A stretch of 64,000 nucleotides of DNA from Mycobacterium sp. GA-1199 (GCF_001500045.1 NZ_LQIX01000012.1:456951-520950), one strand, 5' to 3'. Shown: positions 39,291 to 48,400, counted from the first letter of the stretch. A program made the numbers and translations. The notes: a model not told the origin generated them from the letters alone.

Positions 39291-40961
39291 TTACGCTTCG
39301 GCGATCGCAACCTGATGGACGCCAAGCACCGCGCGACCCGACGGGTCTGCGTTCTGCGCAAAGCTCATATCCCAAGCGATGGCTGCGGGAGTGCTGCAGG
39401 CAATACTTGGTCCTCCCGGGACGCAGGCTGCTGCGGCGTGACCGGGGAAGTGCGATTCGAAGATCTCCCGGTACATGTACGCCTCTTTGGTGGCCGGAGG
39501 ATTATCCGGGAATCGGTATCTCGCGCTTTGCATTTGGTAGTCGGACACCCGCGCCTCCGCGACCGCCTTCAGCGAATCGATCCACCGATAGCCGACACCG
39601 TCGGAGAACTGTTCCTTCTGTCGCCAGAGAATCTCATCGGGCAGTTGGCCCTCGAATGCTCTCCGCAGCGGCCACTTCTCCATCCGGCCCTGCCCGACCA
39701 TTTTCTCGCGGGGATCGAAAGACATTGCAACGTCGAGGAATTCGCGATCAAGGAACGGTACCCGTATCTCAACGCCCCACGCAGCCGCTGCCTTGTTCGC
39801 ACGAAGACAGTCATACTTGTGAAGCAGGTCCAGCTTGCGGATCGTCTCCTCATGGAATTCCTGCGCGCCAGGAGCCTTGTGGAAGTAGAGATAACCGCCG
39901 AAGACCTCGTCGGCACCCTCACCAGAGAGCACCATCTTGATCCCCATCGCCTTGATCCGTCGCATCATCAGATACATCGGAGTCGAAGCGCGGATGCTCG
40001 TCACGTCGTACGTCTCGATGTGGTAGATCACATCCCAGAGCGCGTCGATCCCCTCTTGCACCGTGAACTGAAATTCGTGGTGCACAGTGCCGATCGCCGT
40101 AGCGACCTTTCGGGCGGCGGCGAGATCGGGAGAGCCTTCGAGGCCGATGCAGAACGAATGCAGCCGAGGCCACCAGGCCTGGGTCCGGTCGCCGTCTTCG
40201 ATCCGGTTCTCGGCGAAGCCGGCGGTGACCGCCGAGATGACGGACGAATCGAGTCCTCCCGAAATGAGAACTCCGTAGGGAACGTCGGACATCAACTGTT
40301 GATGAACAGCGGCTTCGAGCGCCGTTCGCAGATGCGTGGTGTCGAGGGGGCGCCCAGTGACCGCCGAGAAATCGCGCCATTCCGGATCGTAATAACGCCG
40401 GGGCTTGTCAAGGCCGCGTGTCAGATAGTGGCCCGGTGGGAAGTCCTCGATGTGCCGGCAGTATCGAATCAGCGCCTTCATCTCCGAGGCGACGTACAGG
40501 TTTCCATTCTCGTCTCGCCCTGTGTAGAGGGGAATGACACCGATGGGATCCCGGGCGACGAGAAAGTCGTTGGTCCGCTTGTCGTAGAGCACGAACGCGA
40601 AAATCCCGCTGAGGCGATTGAGGAAGTGGGTCCCGTACCGCTCGTAGAGCGGGATGATCGCCTCACAGTCCGATGCGGTCTTGAATGCGTAGTCGGGGAA
40701 TTCAGCTCGGAGGCTTTGATGGTTGTAGATCTCGCCGTTGACTGCGAGCACGAGTTGGACTGCCTGATCCGTCAAGGGCTGCGCACCATGCTCCACGTCG
40801 ACAATCGAAAGTCGCTCGTGGGCGAGGACCGCATTCTCGTCGGCGTAGATCCCGCTCCAGTCCGGACCCCGGTGGCGCAGCAGGCGAGCCATCGTGATGG
40901 CCCGCTCACGGAGTACCCGGGGGTCACCCCGCACGTCGAGGATGGAAGCGATTCCGCACAT
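39291..40961 (-). CDS. asnB: glutamine-dependent asparagine synthetase (AsnB-type)
   Basis: A 556-residue class II glutamine amidotransferase and synthetase, the usual length of AsnB. It begins MCGIAS, where Cys2 becomes the N-terminal nucleophile; the glutaminase half has RLSIVD, NGEIYNH and SDCEA. The synthetase half has the ATP pyrophosphatase motif SGGLDSS, followed by LSGEGADEVFGGY. The start at 40961 is fixed by the catalytic Cys; the upstream in-frame extension is noise. The gene converges on the NRPS operon and diverges from the VOC-propeller gene. In NRPS clusters such enzymes can raise Asn supply or amidate a carboxylate of the peptide; which applies here cannot be told from sequence, and none of the assigned codes is an Asn code. 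Confidence 0.92.
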   Translation of the reverse strand: MCGIASILDVRGDPRVLRERAITMARLLRHRGPDWSGIYADENAVLAHERLSIVDVEHGAQPLTDQAVQLVLAVNGEIYNHQSLRAEFPDYAFKTASDCEAIIPLYERYGTHFLNRLSGIFAFVLYDKRTNDFLVARDPIGVIPLYTGRDENGNLYVASEMKALIRYCRHIEDFPPGHYLTRGLDKPRRYYDPEWRDFSAVTGRPLDTTHLRTALEAAVHQQLMSDVPYGVLISGGLDSSVISAVTAGFAENRIEDGDRTQAWWPRLHSFCIGLEGSPDLAAARKVATAIGTVHHEFQFTVQEGIDALWDVIYHIETYDVTSIRASTPMYLMMRRIKAMGIKMVLSGEGADEVFGGYLYFHKAPGAQEFHEETIRKLDLLHKYDCLRANKAAAAWGVEIRVPFLDREFLDVAMSFDPREKMVGQGRMEKWPLRRAFEGQLPDEILWRQKEQFSDGVGYRWIDSLKAVAEARVSDYQMQSARYRFPDNPPATKEAYMYREIFESHFPGHAAAACVPGGPSIACSTPAAIAWDMSFAQNADPSGRAVLGVHQVAIAEA

Positions 40962-41251
40962 GAGCCCCCCAATCTGAACCGATCGCAAACGCGACCAGCA
41001 AAAGCGTACTGTGCGAGCCGGTTCCCGGAGTCGACGATTTCGGAAATGCCGCGCCTCCGGAGCAAAGAAAATGGCCCGCATCGACACGATTGTGCATCGA
41101 ACGCCGGATTCAGCCTGGGGGATGGACACTCGACCTCACGCGAGGAACCCAGATGGCGCGAAGTCCCGGGCCGTGCCTGCGTACTGGGTGGCCGGTGGCG
41201 CAACTCCTTGCTTACTCGAATTCGGCAGACGATCGTGGAAGGAGGACTGAG

Positions 41252-42730
41252 GTGACGGACAGCGCTGTCCAAGGACTCGTATCGGTCGAGCTTGTCTCGG
41301 CGGATCCGGAAAAGCTGGCCGAATTCTATCGTCGAGCCATAGGGATCGAGTTCCACCGTGAGGTCTACGGATACCCTTGCCCCTATTTCGTGAGCACCGG
41401 CCCGATAGGCCGAGGATTGGTGATACACGACGCCAAGAGTTTCCGACCGGATAGCGCCACCCCGGGCACTGCTCGATTTCTCCTACAGATCCGAGATATG
41501 GATGACGTCAGAGACCGGCTGAAACGGCAGAACATCGAACTCGAGGAGCCGCCGAGAAACCTTGGATTCGAGCGCCTCCCCTGGTTCAGTTATTGGGGCA
41601 GATGGCTGCTCTCGATAAGAGATCCCGAGGGTAACGTCGTAATGTTTCGCCAGTTCCGAGAGGAACTGCCGAAATCCCGATTCGGGTTGTTTCGGCATAC
41701 AGTCGCATCAACTCTCACCGATCTCAAGACTGTCCTGAACTTCAAGATCGTCGATCGTTTGGTATACCGATCAAGTCTGGTGCCTGTGCGCAACAGGGAT
41801 CTCACAGGCTATACCCACGTCGTGGCATCACGGGAGGGACTGTACGCCGTCAATGAACGGCAGTGGATGAAGATCATGGGCGGGGTGTTCTTCGGTGTCA
41901 CCATCAAGGACGGATGCATCTACTGCTACCAAGCGCATGACATTTACGACACCGGAATCCTCCTGAACCGCATACAGTTTCGGGGCAAACCGCTACAGCT
42001 ACGAGGCAGATTGCATGGCCGCGTGATCAAATTGGAGATCGAAGGCAATCGAATTCACCGTGAGTCGGTGGTCATCAGGGGTTTGCATACCAACTGCCAT
42101 CAAATGGATTTCATCGGCGACAAGCTCCATATTATCGATACGTTCTGCCAGAAAATCTTGCGCTTCAATGAGGCCTTCGAACTGGAAGAAGAATTTTTCC
42201 CGCTCGGATCGGAATTCGCGGGTTACAAGACGGGTCCCAATCGTTACATAGTCCCGGGTGGAAAGTACGCTCACATCAACTCCATCGTCGCCGAACAGGG
42301 CTCCATATATCTCCTCTTGCAAAATGGGCTGTCGAACGGGAAATTCAGCGAGTTGGTGCAGACAGACGAGAACTTCGAGATGAAAAACCGGTTCACGGTG
42401 CCCGGCGCGGGTTGTCACAACGTTGTGTTCCTCGAAGACGGCGAATGGTTGGTATGCGATTCACGCGGGGGCAACCTCGTCAACCGTCACGGTGTGGTCA
42501 CGCACGTGGGCGAATTGCTTACGCGCGGACTTTCGGTGGACAAGGACACGGTGGTTGTCGGGGAGTCCGGGTACGCAACGAGATTGGGCAGAAGGTATGT
42601 GCCGGGCAACGTGCACTTCTTCGATAGAAGCTACAACCGTTTGTCGAGCCTGCGATTGCCGGCCGCGCCAACCGATATCCGACGAATCGATGGAAGGGAT
42701 CTATCCCTGTCCAACGTCAGCGAGCTCTGA
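41252..42730 (+). CDS. fusion of an N-terminal glyoxalase/VOC domain with a C-terminal beta-propeller-like domain
   Basis: A 492-residue protein with two parts. Residues 1-135 look like a vicinal-oxygen-chelate (glyoxalase/bleomycin resistance) domain: it opens GLVSVELVSADPEKLAEFYRR and closes with SIRDPEGNVVMFRQF. Residues about 170-490 hold repeated short strands with patterns such as KDGCIYCYQAHD, GDKLHIIDT, QGSIYLLLQNG and EDGEWLVCDSRGG, consistent with a beta-propeller (NHL/TIGR03032-like); the blade count is not certain. The start is GTG at 41252, with GGAAGGAGG six bases upstream; the longer in-frame extension overlaps the asnB promoter region. Downstream is a sulfotransferase about 140 bp away in the same direction. 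Function unknown: a binding or modifying protein for the peptide is only a guess. Confidence 0.75.
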   Translation: MTDSAVQGLVSVELVSADPEKLAEFYRRAIGIEFHREVYGYPCPYFVSTGPIGRGLVIHDAKSFRPDSATPGTARFLLQIRDMDDVRDRLKRQNIELEEPPRNLGFERLPWFSYWGRWLLSIRDPEGNVVMFRQFREELPKSRFGLFRHTVASTLTDLKTVLNFKIVDRLVYRSSLVPVRNRDLTGYTHVVASREGLYAVNERQWMKIMGGVFFGVTIKDGCIYCYQAHDIYDTGILLNRIQFRGKPLQLRGRLHGRVIKLEIEGNRIHRESVVIRGLHTNCHQMDFIGDKLHIIDTFCQKILRFNEAFELEEEFFPLGSEFAGYKTGPNRYIVPGGKYAHINSIVAEQGSIYLLLQNGLSNGKFSELVQTDENFEMKNRFTVPGAGCHNVVFLEDGEWLVCDSRGGNLVNRHGVVTHVGELLTRGLSVDKDTVVVGESGYATRLGRRYVPGNVHFFDRSYNRLSSLRLPAAPTDIRRIDGRDLSLSNVSEL

Positions 42731-42891
42731 AGCATGCCGCGATCTGAAGTTGTGGAAGCCGCAACGCAACCCACCACAAAGGAGGCCGACGTGCGAGAAC
42801 GCTCATGCGGTCAGTGTCGGGCGCCCAGATTCGGGGATGTTGAACAGTTGATCACGATATTAGGGGGACCTCCGTGGAAGAGGATCTGACA

Positions 42892-43884
42892 ATGGAATAC
42901 CCGGCTCCTTCGGACATGAAGGCCCGGCGGCTAGTTTTGTTTGTGCTCGGTCAGGGCCGGTCTGGAACCTCGGCGCTCGCGCGGGTGCTGTCGCTGTGTG
43001 GAGGCGCGCTTCCGGCCGACGTAAGGCCCGCAGATGACCACAATCCACGTGGCTACTGGGAGCCGCGCGCAACACTCGTTCTCAACGAGACGATCTTGCG
43101 TCGGCACGGGAGTGCGGGGTTCGACCCGTCACTGCGCTTGCTGGAGGACGGCGCCTTCGACGCCGAGGAGAAAGCGGCGTGGACATCCAAGATCGGTGCA
43201 TTTCTTTCCGAACTACCGGATGGGCCACTGGTGGTCATCAAAGACACTCATATAACGGCGCTGTGTGATTTGTGGTTCGAGGCGGCTCATACAACCGGAC
43301 TGGACGTCGCGGCGGTGATCGCGTTGCGCCACCCGCAAGAGGTCATCGCGTCCCTTGCGGCAGCTGGTCCGACCACGCCCGAGCTTTCGAGCGCCCTATG
43401 GCTGAAGAATTGTCTGCTGGCTGAGCGAAACACGCGTGGTGTGGCGCGAGTGTTCATCGACTATGCCAACCTCCTCGAAGACTGGCGCCGGGAGATGTCG
43501 CGGATCTCCGCTGCCATCGGCGTCGATTTGGATGCCCGGGATGAGAACGCAATAGAGGAATTTCTCGCGCCGAGCCTCCGGCGTCAGCGTTTCACCGGAC
43601 AGGTGACAGAGCGCTTCGGGACGGACTGGATCTCTGCGGTTTACGGTGCGATGCGCGCGGCGGCGCGAGATGAACCCTGGGATAGTGCCGTGCTGGATCG
43701 CGTGTTCGAGGAATACCGGGTCTGTGAGCACGATTTCCGCACTGCAATTGAGAATTCGCGAGAATTGTGGGCCATGGGCGCCGACCGCGCCTACTCGAAT
43801 TCTTTGCTGTACCGGCTGTCGATCCTGCGGATGATGCGCGCCCCCCGGGCGATGGTCAACCGGCACAAGGGGCTTCGCGCTTGA
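42892..43884 (+). CDS. sulfotransferase family protein
   Basis: A protein of about 330 residues with the PAPS-binding 5'-phosphosulfate loop GQGRSGTSAL close to the N-terminus and a 3'-phosphate-type motif ALRHPQEVIASL near the middle. It should transfer sulfate from PAPS to a hydroxyl; a hydroxyl of the peptide (Thr), an oxidised residue or a sugar are possible acceptors (inference). Two starts are plausible: ATG at 42892 with GAGGA seven bases upstream (chosen), and an in-frame GTG at 42874 with GGGGGA five bases upstream. The gene follows the VOC-propeller gene and precedes an exporter gene by 43 bp, so VOC-propeller, sulfotransferase and exporter may form one unit. Confidence 0.85.
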   Translation: MEYPAPSDMKARRLVLFVLGQGRSGTSALARVLSLCGGALPADVRPADDHNPRGYWEPRATLVLNETILRRHGSAGFDPSLRLLEDGAFDAEEKAAWTSKIGAFLSELPDGPLVVIKDTHITALCDLWFEAAHTTGLDVAAVIALRHPQEVIASLAAAGPTTPELSSALWLKNCLLAERNTRGVARVFIDYANLLEDWRREMSRISAAIGVDLDARDENAIEEFLAPSLRRQRFTGQVTERFGTDWISAVYGAMRAAARDEPWDSAVLDRVFEEYRVCEHDFRTAIENSRELWAMGADRAYSNSLLYRLSILRMMRAPRAMVNRHKGLRA

Positions 43885-43889
43885 CCGGC

Positions 43890-43901
43890 CTGCCGCGGCA
43901 G
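43890..43901. promoter_or_regulatory. 12-bp perfect palindrome between the sulfotransferase and exporter genes
   Basis: CTGCCGCGGCAG lies between the stop at 43884 and the ATG at 43928. It has no loop, so it suits an operator better than a terminator. In high-GC DNA such a palindrome can also arise by chance. Confidence 0.25.
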
Positions 43902-43927
43902 CCGCGTTTGCTGTAGGGTAAGCGACT

Positions 43928-45508
43928 ATGGCGTTTCTCAACGACGGGGAGCGGGCGGCCGCTCACTCAAACGACGAGAACGCAATGCAATTGGGCTCGA
44001 CTGCCGTCGATCAGACCACCTCGGATGGCGGAAAAAGGTTCGTTCCGGCTTTGCTGAGGTCTCGACGATTCGTTGCCGTAATTCTGGCGATCGGTGGCAC
44101 TCAACTGATGGCGTCGATGGACGGCCCCGTCGTGATCCTCGCCCTCTTCACGATTCAAAATGAACTGGGCCTCTCAGACGGTATGCGCAGTTGGGTCATC
44201 ACCGCCTACGTACTCACATTCGGCGGTCTGATGCTGGTCGGTGGTCGGCTCGGGGACACAATCGGCCGGAAGCGCACCTTCATCATCGGGGTTGCGATGT
44301 TCACGCTCGCCTCGGCCATGTGCGCGATCGCTTGGAATGGCGGAGCCCTTGTGATCGCCCGTCTGGTACACGGCGCGGCGGCGGCGATCATCGCGCCGAC
44401 GTGCATGGCTCTGGTTGCGACCACCTTCCCGAAAGGTCCGGTACGCAACGCTGCGACCGCGGTGCTGGGCGCGATGATCGGTATCGGTTCGGTGATGGGG
44501 CTCGTGTTGGGCGGCATGCTCACCGACATGTCGTGGCGACTGGTGTTCTGGGTCAACGTGCCCATCGGGCTGCTGGTGATCTTCGTGGCCCGCGCAATGC
44601 TGCAGGAAACGCAGAAGGAGCGGATGAAGCTTGATGTCGCGGGAGCGGTACTCGCCACGTTGATCTGCACCGCGGCAGTTTTCGGATTGTCGATGGGACC
44701 GGAGAATGGATGGCTGTCGGCCTTGACCATCGGCTCCCTTGCGGTGGCTCTTGCCGCTTCCCTTCTGTTCATCATGGTCGAGCGCAACGCCGAGACCCCC
44801 GTCGTACCTTTCAGCCTGTTCACCGATCGCAATCGGCTGGCGACCTACGCATCGATGTTTCTCTCCGGCGGGACGGGCTTTACGCTGGCGGTGCTCATCG
44901 CGCTGTATGTGCAGGACGTCATGGGCTACACGCCGCTGCAGGCGGGCATCAGTTTCATTCCGTTTGCCCTCGCACAGGCAACCGGTATGGGGGCATCATC
45001 GCAGGTGGTGAAGTGGTTCCCGCCACGGGTAGTGGTGATAGCCGGCGCTATCTTGCTGTTGGGTGCGATGCTGTACGGCTCCACGCTCAATCGCGACGTT
45101 CCGTACTTTCCGAATCTCGTGGTACCGCTCGTCGTCGGGGGGATCGGCTTGGGCCTGCTCGAAATTCCGCTCATGCTGTCGCTGATCGCCAGTGTCGGCT
45201 CGGACCGGATAGGGCCCGCTTCTGCCGTCGCCGTGATGGTGAGGATGATCGGAGGTCCGCTTGTGCTGGTTGTCATCCAGGCCGTCATCACATTGCGCAC
45301 CCTGCACCACGGCGGGGTCACCGGGCCCGTGGTGTCGATGAACGACGCCCAGTTGAGTGCGCTGGACCGCGGCTTCACCGATGGTTTGCTGGGGATAGGC
45401 GTAGTGGTGGTCCTGTTGGCGACGGTGGTGATGTTCGTCGGCTACACCGCGGAACAAGTGGCGCGGGCGCAGGAAGCGAAGAAGGCCAACGACGCCGCCA
45501 AGCCCTAG
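43928..45508 (+). CDS. MFS exporter, DHA2 (EmrB/QacA-like) family
   Basis: A 526-residue integral membrane protein with about 14 hydrophobic segments, the usual count for DHA2 drug:proton antiporters. Family motifs: motif A GGRLGDTIGRKR after the second segment and the amphipathic C-terminal tail VARAQEAKKAND. The hydrophilic N-terminal 45 residues are long; an internal ATG at 43985 could be the true start. It follows the sulfotransferase by 43 bp. It closely resembles the exporter at 51689-53200 (for example TCMALVATTFPKGP and VNVPIGL in both). Likely role: export of the peptide product or self-protection; substrate unknown. Confidence 0.9.
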   Translation: MAFLNDGERAAAHSNDENAMQLGSTAVDQTTSDGGKRFVPALLRSRRFVAVILAIGGTQLMASMDGPVVILALFTIQNELGLSDGMRSWVITAYVLTFGGLMLVGGRLGDTIGRKRTFIIGVAMFTLASAMCAIAWNGGALVIARLVHGAAAAIIAPTCMALVATTFPKGPVRNAATAVLGAMIGIGSVMGLVLGGMLTDMSWRLVFWVNVPIGLLVIFVARAMLQETQKERMKLDVAGAVLATLICTAAVFGLSMGPENGWLSALTIGSLAVALAASLLFIMVERNAETPVVPFSLFTDRNRLATYASMFLSGGTGFTLAVLIALYVQDVMGYTPLQAGISFIPFALAQATGMGASSQVVKWFPPRVVVIAGAILLLGAMLYGSTLNRDVPYFPNLVVPLVVGGIGLGLLEIPLMLSLIASVGSDRIGPASAVAVMVRMIGGPLVLVVIQAVITLRTLHHGGVTGPVVSMNDAQLSALDRGFTDGLLGIGVVVVLLATVVMFVGYTAEQVARAQEAKKANDAAKP

Positions 45509-45513
45509 GACGT

Positions 45514-45547
45514 CTGCCGGGTTAGCTGGTGGCGCTGTGGCCGGCAG
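45514..45547. terminator. possible bidirectional terminator between convergent genes
   Basis: CTGCCGG and CCGGCAG arms of seven bases with a 20-base loop, lying between the stops of the exporter (+) and the oxygenase (-). There is no T-tract, so the call rests on position and symmetry. Confidence 0.4.
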
Positions 45548-45565
45548 GAGCCGACCACGTCACCG

Positions 45566-46540
45566 CTACCTTTGGGACCAAGGTTCTGCCATGCCGACCA
45601 CGATCTTCCGGGGCGGCTTGTACGTGTCCCGGCTGTGGGCGACGAGCATGTTGTCGAGCATCATGATGTCGCCTTCCTGCCACGGTATCGAAACCGTTTC
45701 TGCGTCGTAGGCGGCGCGCAGTTCGTCCAGGGCTTCCGGCTCGATGTCCTCGCCGTCACCGTAATAGGTGTTGTTCGGCAGGTTCTCTTTCCCCATCGAG
45801 AGCAACGCTTCGGCCACCATGGGGTCGAGCGTGGAGACATGGAAGAAGGTGAGATGGTTGAACCACGTCTTTTCGCCCGTCTCCGGGTGTGTCGCGGACA
45901 CCGGCCGACGCTGCCGAGTGGTGAGTTCGTCCCCGGCTCCCCAGGTGAGGTCGATGTCGTTGTCGGCGCAATAGCGCTCGACCTCCGCGCGGTCTGCTGT
46001 CTGGAAAGCCTCCTGCCAACTGACGCCGAGTGTCGGCGTGAAGTGGCGGACGTAGAGGTAATCGCGTTCCTCCAGCCGTTGGCGCAGTTCGGGTGAGATT
46101 CGCCGATAGATGTTGCGGCTGTCGGCTATCGGCGTGGCACCACCGCTGGCCGGCGGTGTCACACAATGAAAGAAGAGTCGCAGCGGCCAGGTCTTGCTAT
46201 AGGACGATTCGTTATGGAGCGGAATACGCGTGTGCGGGGGATAGTCGGTCGACGTGTACACGCGGTCGCCCACTTCATGTCGTGGCGAGGTCCTGCCGAC
46301 GTAGGGGAGGGGCTCGCCTGACACAGCCGCGATGAACTTGCGGAACGTCTCAACCGATGCTCCGGTGAACCCTCGAAAGACGATGCCCCCGTGGCGAAGT
46401 AGGAGTTCGTGAAGCGGCGCACGCTGTGCTTCCGCCCAAGCCACGACGTCCAGCCCATCTCTAGTTGGCTCTATGATGAGCGGAAGCGGCGGTCCCGGAA
46501 CAATTTTTGCGTCCGTCAACGTCAAGACTTCGGATTCCAC
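45566..46540 (-). CDS. Fe(II)/2-oxoglutarate oxygenase, TauD/SyrP-like
   Basis: A 324-residue TauD/TfdA-fold enzyme. The metal triad is visible as HNE (in LHNESSYSKTWP, near residue 109) and a distal His in VAHSRD, followed by PPRKIVVG with the Arg expected to bind 2-oxoglutarate. The His-X-Glu form and the LHNE-SY-WP context resemble SyrP-type hydroxylases, which beta-hydroxylate carrier-bound residues (Asp in syringomycin). The start is GTG at 46540 with AGGGAGGG six bases upstream. It converges on the exporter and diverges from the JmjC-like gene. Likely role: hydroxylation of one residue of the peptide while on the NRPS; the residue is unknown. Confidence 0.88.
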   Translation of the reverse strand: MESEVLTLTDAKIVPGPPLPLIIEPTRDGLDVVAWAEAQRAPLHELLLRHGGIVFRGFTGASVETFRKFIAAVSGEPLPYVGRTSPRHEVGDRVYTSTDYPPHTRIPLHNESSYSKTWPLRLFFHCVTPPASGGATPIADSRNIYRRISPELRQRLEERDYLYVRHFTPTLGVSWQEAFQTADRAEVERYCADNDIDLTWGAGDELTTRQRRPVSATHPETGEKTWFNHLTFFHVSTLDPMVAEALLSMGKENLPNNTYYGDGEDIEPEALDELRAAYDAETVSIPWQEGDIMMLDNMLVAHSRDTYKPPRKIVVGMAEPWSQR

Positions 46541-46766
46541 GTCGATCCCTCCCTCACTCGACGGCCCCCTCGAAGCCCGTGTGTGAATCCCCGGTAGCGG
46601 TCACTGTGATCGAGGCCAGGATGCCCGCAACCTCGAGTGGCCGTTCGCGTCAGGCTACTACGGCGAATGTTGCATTTCTGCGCTTTGCCGGTCAGGTCGA
46701 ATATCGACGGGCCGAACCGTTGCGGTCACCATTTCGCTGAGTTCGTGAGCACGCGCGCGTCAATCT

Positions 46767-46791
46767 GTCAACGGGGTCAACCCCCGTTGAC
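46767..46791. promoter_or_regulatory. perfect 10-bp-arm inverted repeat in the divergent intergenic region
   Basis: Arms GTCAACGGGG and CCCCGTTGAC around a five-base loop TCAAC. It sits about 225 bp upstream of the TauD-like start and 205 bp upstream of the JmjC-like start, within a 454-bp divergent spacer. There is no T-tract. A regulator binding site is the most likely reading; an mRNA hairpin in the leader of the right-hand gene is the alternative. Confidence 0.5.
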
Positions 46792-46994
46792 GTGCTCGGT
46801 CGAGCGAGGGTTTACTGGTGGCACCACGGGTGAACGTCCGCACGAATCGAGCCGACAGGACCGGCGTAGAAGATTTGCACGGTCCGCCCGACAACCCGGC
46901 ACTGCCCGATCGCTGGGAACCGTAGTGGCTGCACTGCGTGTGGTAGTTTGCCACGATTGCGGTGCAGGATCACCGCTCCATAGGGAGGGAACGC

Positions 46995-47876
46995 TTGTTC
47001 GACGTCAGTAACACCTTCGAGGTGCCCAGGGTGGAATGCCCCAGCCGCGGTGAACTGGAGGAGCATTTCATCGGCCCACAGCGCCCGGTTGTCATCTCCG
47101 GAGCGACGCAGGGCTGGCCGGCGCTGGAGCGGTGGACAAACGACTACCTCACGGAGAAGATCGGTGCCCGCCCGCTAAGCCCCTCCAAGGTCACTACTGC
47201 GGGCACTCACATCCCCGACGCAAAGAGCGGGACCATGGCGAGCGCGTCTGAGATGAAGTTCGCGGAATACATAGACCTGCTTGCAAGCGGCGCCATCTCG
47301 GACGGCGAGCTTTACGCCGTGCAACTCCCCATCGAGACGGCCCTGCCCGAACTCTGGCCCGATGTCCGATTTCCCGCTTTCGTCGACGAGGACAAGTTCG
47401 CCGCAGTCAACCTCTGGTTCGGCCCGGGCAACAACTTCACGTCACTGCATTACGACTATGCCGACAACTTCCTCACGCAGGTCCGCGGTAAGAAGCAAGT
47501 GATGCTCTGCCCTCCTCGGGAGATTGCCCGCGTCTACCCCTACCCGTTCGGTTACATCGGCAACAACCTCTCCCGAGTCAACGTGGCCGACCCGGATTTG
47601 GCTGAATTCCCCGATTGGGCCGACGCCGACCGCGCTGTCGTCGAGCTCGGGCCGGGCGACATGCTCTATATACCGTTGTTCTGGTGGCACGCCGTGTGGG
47701 GCGTCGGCGAAAACATGTCGATCAACTACTGGTGGCAGTCCAGCTATGCCAATTTTCTGAAGCACCCTCGCCAGACGGCCCGATGGCTCGGAAGCGTTGC
47801 TGCTGGCGTTCGCGGCGCCGCCAGTCAGGTGGTGCAGAACGTCGCAAGCAGCGCAGGGCTCCAAACTGTCCGCTGA
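46995..47876 (+). CDS. JmjC / cupin-8 family Fe(II)/2-oxoglutarate oxygenase
   Basis: A 293-residue protein of the cupin-8/JmjC type (FIH-like protein hydroxylases and bacterial natural-product relatives). The metal site is readable: SLHYDYADN gives His-X-Asp, and PLFWWHAVWG gives the distal His; KKQVMLCPP supplies the conserved Lys region. The N-terminus has the family pattern RPVVISGATQGWPALERW. Start choice: TTG at 46995 has GGGAGG six bases upstream, whereas the longer GTG at 46962 has none and would place that site inside the coding sequence. It follows the divergent TauD-like gene, so the locus holds two unrelated oxygenase folds. Likely role: hydroxylation of a peptide residue or a self-resistance modification; not decidable here. 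Confidence 0.85.
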   Translation: MFDVSNTFEVPRVECPSRGELEEHFIGPQRPVVISGATQGWPALERWTNDYLTEKIGARPLSPSKVTTAGTHIPDAKSGTMASASEMKFAEYIDLLASGAISDGELYAVQLPIETALPELWPDVRFPAFVDEDKFAAVNLWFGPGNNFTSLHYDYADNFLTQVRGKKQVMLCPPREIARVYPYPFGYIGNNLSRVNVADPDLAEFPDWADADRAVVELGPGDMLYIPLFWWHAVWGVGENMSINYWWQSSYANFLKHPRQTARWLGSVAAGVRGAASQVVQNVASSAGLQTVR

Positions 47877-48180
47877 CCCGAAACCCTAAGAGCTACTGCG
47901 AATCTCGAATAGAGCGCGCACTGGACGTGGCGGCTGATTGGCGTACGCGTAACCGTCGACACGCAAAGAAATGACATTGGCACATGCCTACATCGAGGTC
48001 ATAGCGCATCGGTGTCGTTCGTGATAGCACGATGTCTAGGTGCGGTGTGCGCCCCAGTGGCTACCGCGAGTATTTGGTCCGCTGCGAGGACTGTGAGCGC
48101 CGGTTCGCGGTGACAAAGAACGTGGCGCTTGTCCCTGTCGCTGACGTCCAAGCTGCTGGCTTAGAGGCGCGGCATCACAG
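47877..48180. other. gene-poor stretch before IS remnants
   Basis: About 300 bp without a convincing gene. A short frame from 48032 contains cysteine pairs (RCGVRP and VRCEDCERRF) like a small zinc ribbon, but it runs straight into the decayed IS481 sequence in another frame and has no clear ribosome binding site. I treat it as debris. Confidence 0.4.
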
Positions 48181-48182
48181 TA

Positions 48183-48400
48183 CGCGATGTGTTGACCGAC
48201 AACGGGTCCTGCTACCGCTCCAACGCTTTTCGCGATTACGAGCTCGGCGAGGCAAGACACCGTCGGACACGTCCTTATCGCCCTCGGACAAAGAGCAAAG
48301 TAGAGCGCTTTCACCGCACACTCGCACACGAATGGGCTTATGCTCGCCTCTACACCAGCGACGCTTTGATCGATGTCAGTCGGTGCGGCGGCGGTCGTTG
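48183..48400 (+). pseudogene. IS481-family transposase, C-terminal remnant
   Basis: The reading frame carries the end of a DDE integrase core: DVLTDNGSCYRS (second Asp), HRRTRPYRP, and KVERFHRTL (Glu), then HEWAYARLYTSDA. This is the typical C-terminal part of mycobacterial IS481 transposases. The N-terminal half is missing and a stop (TAG) interrupts the frame upstream near 48160, so the element is dead. No terminal inverted repeats were recognised. Confidence 0.8.

Noticed and set aside
39192..41255. 687-residue plus-strand frame over asnB
   Set aside because: It covers the clear AsnB gene on the other strand and has no recognisable motif; it is an antisense shadow.
48032..48170. Small zinc-ribbon-like protein (cysteine pairs)
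   Set aside because: The frame continues into an out-of-frame IS481 remnant and has no ribosome binding site.
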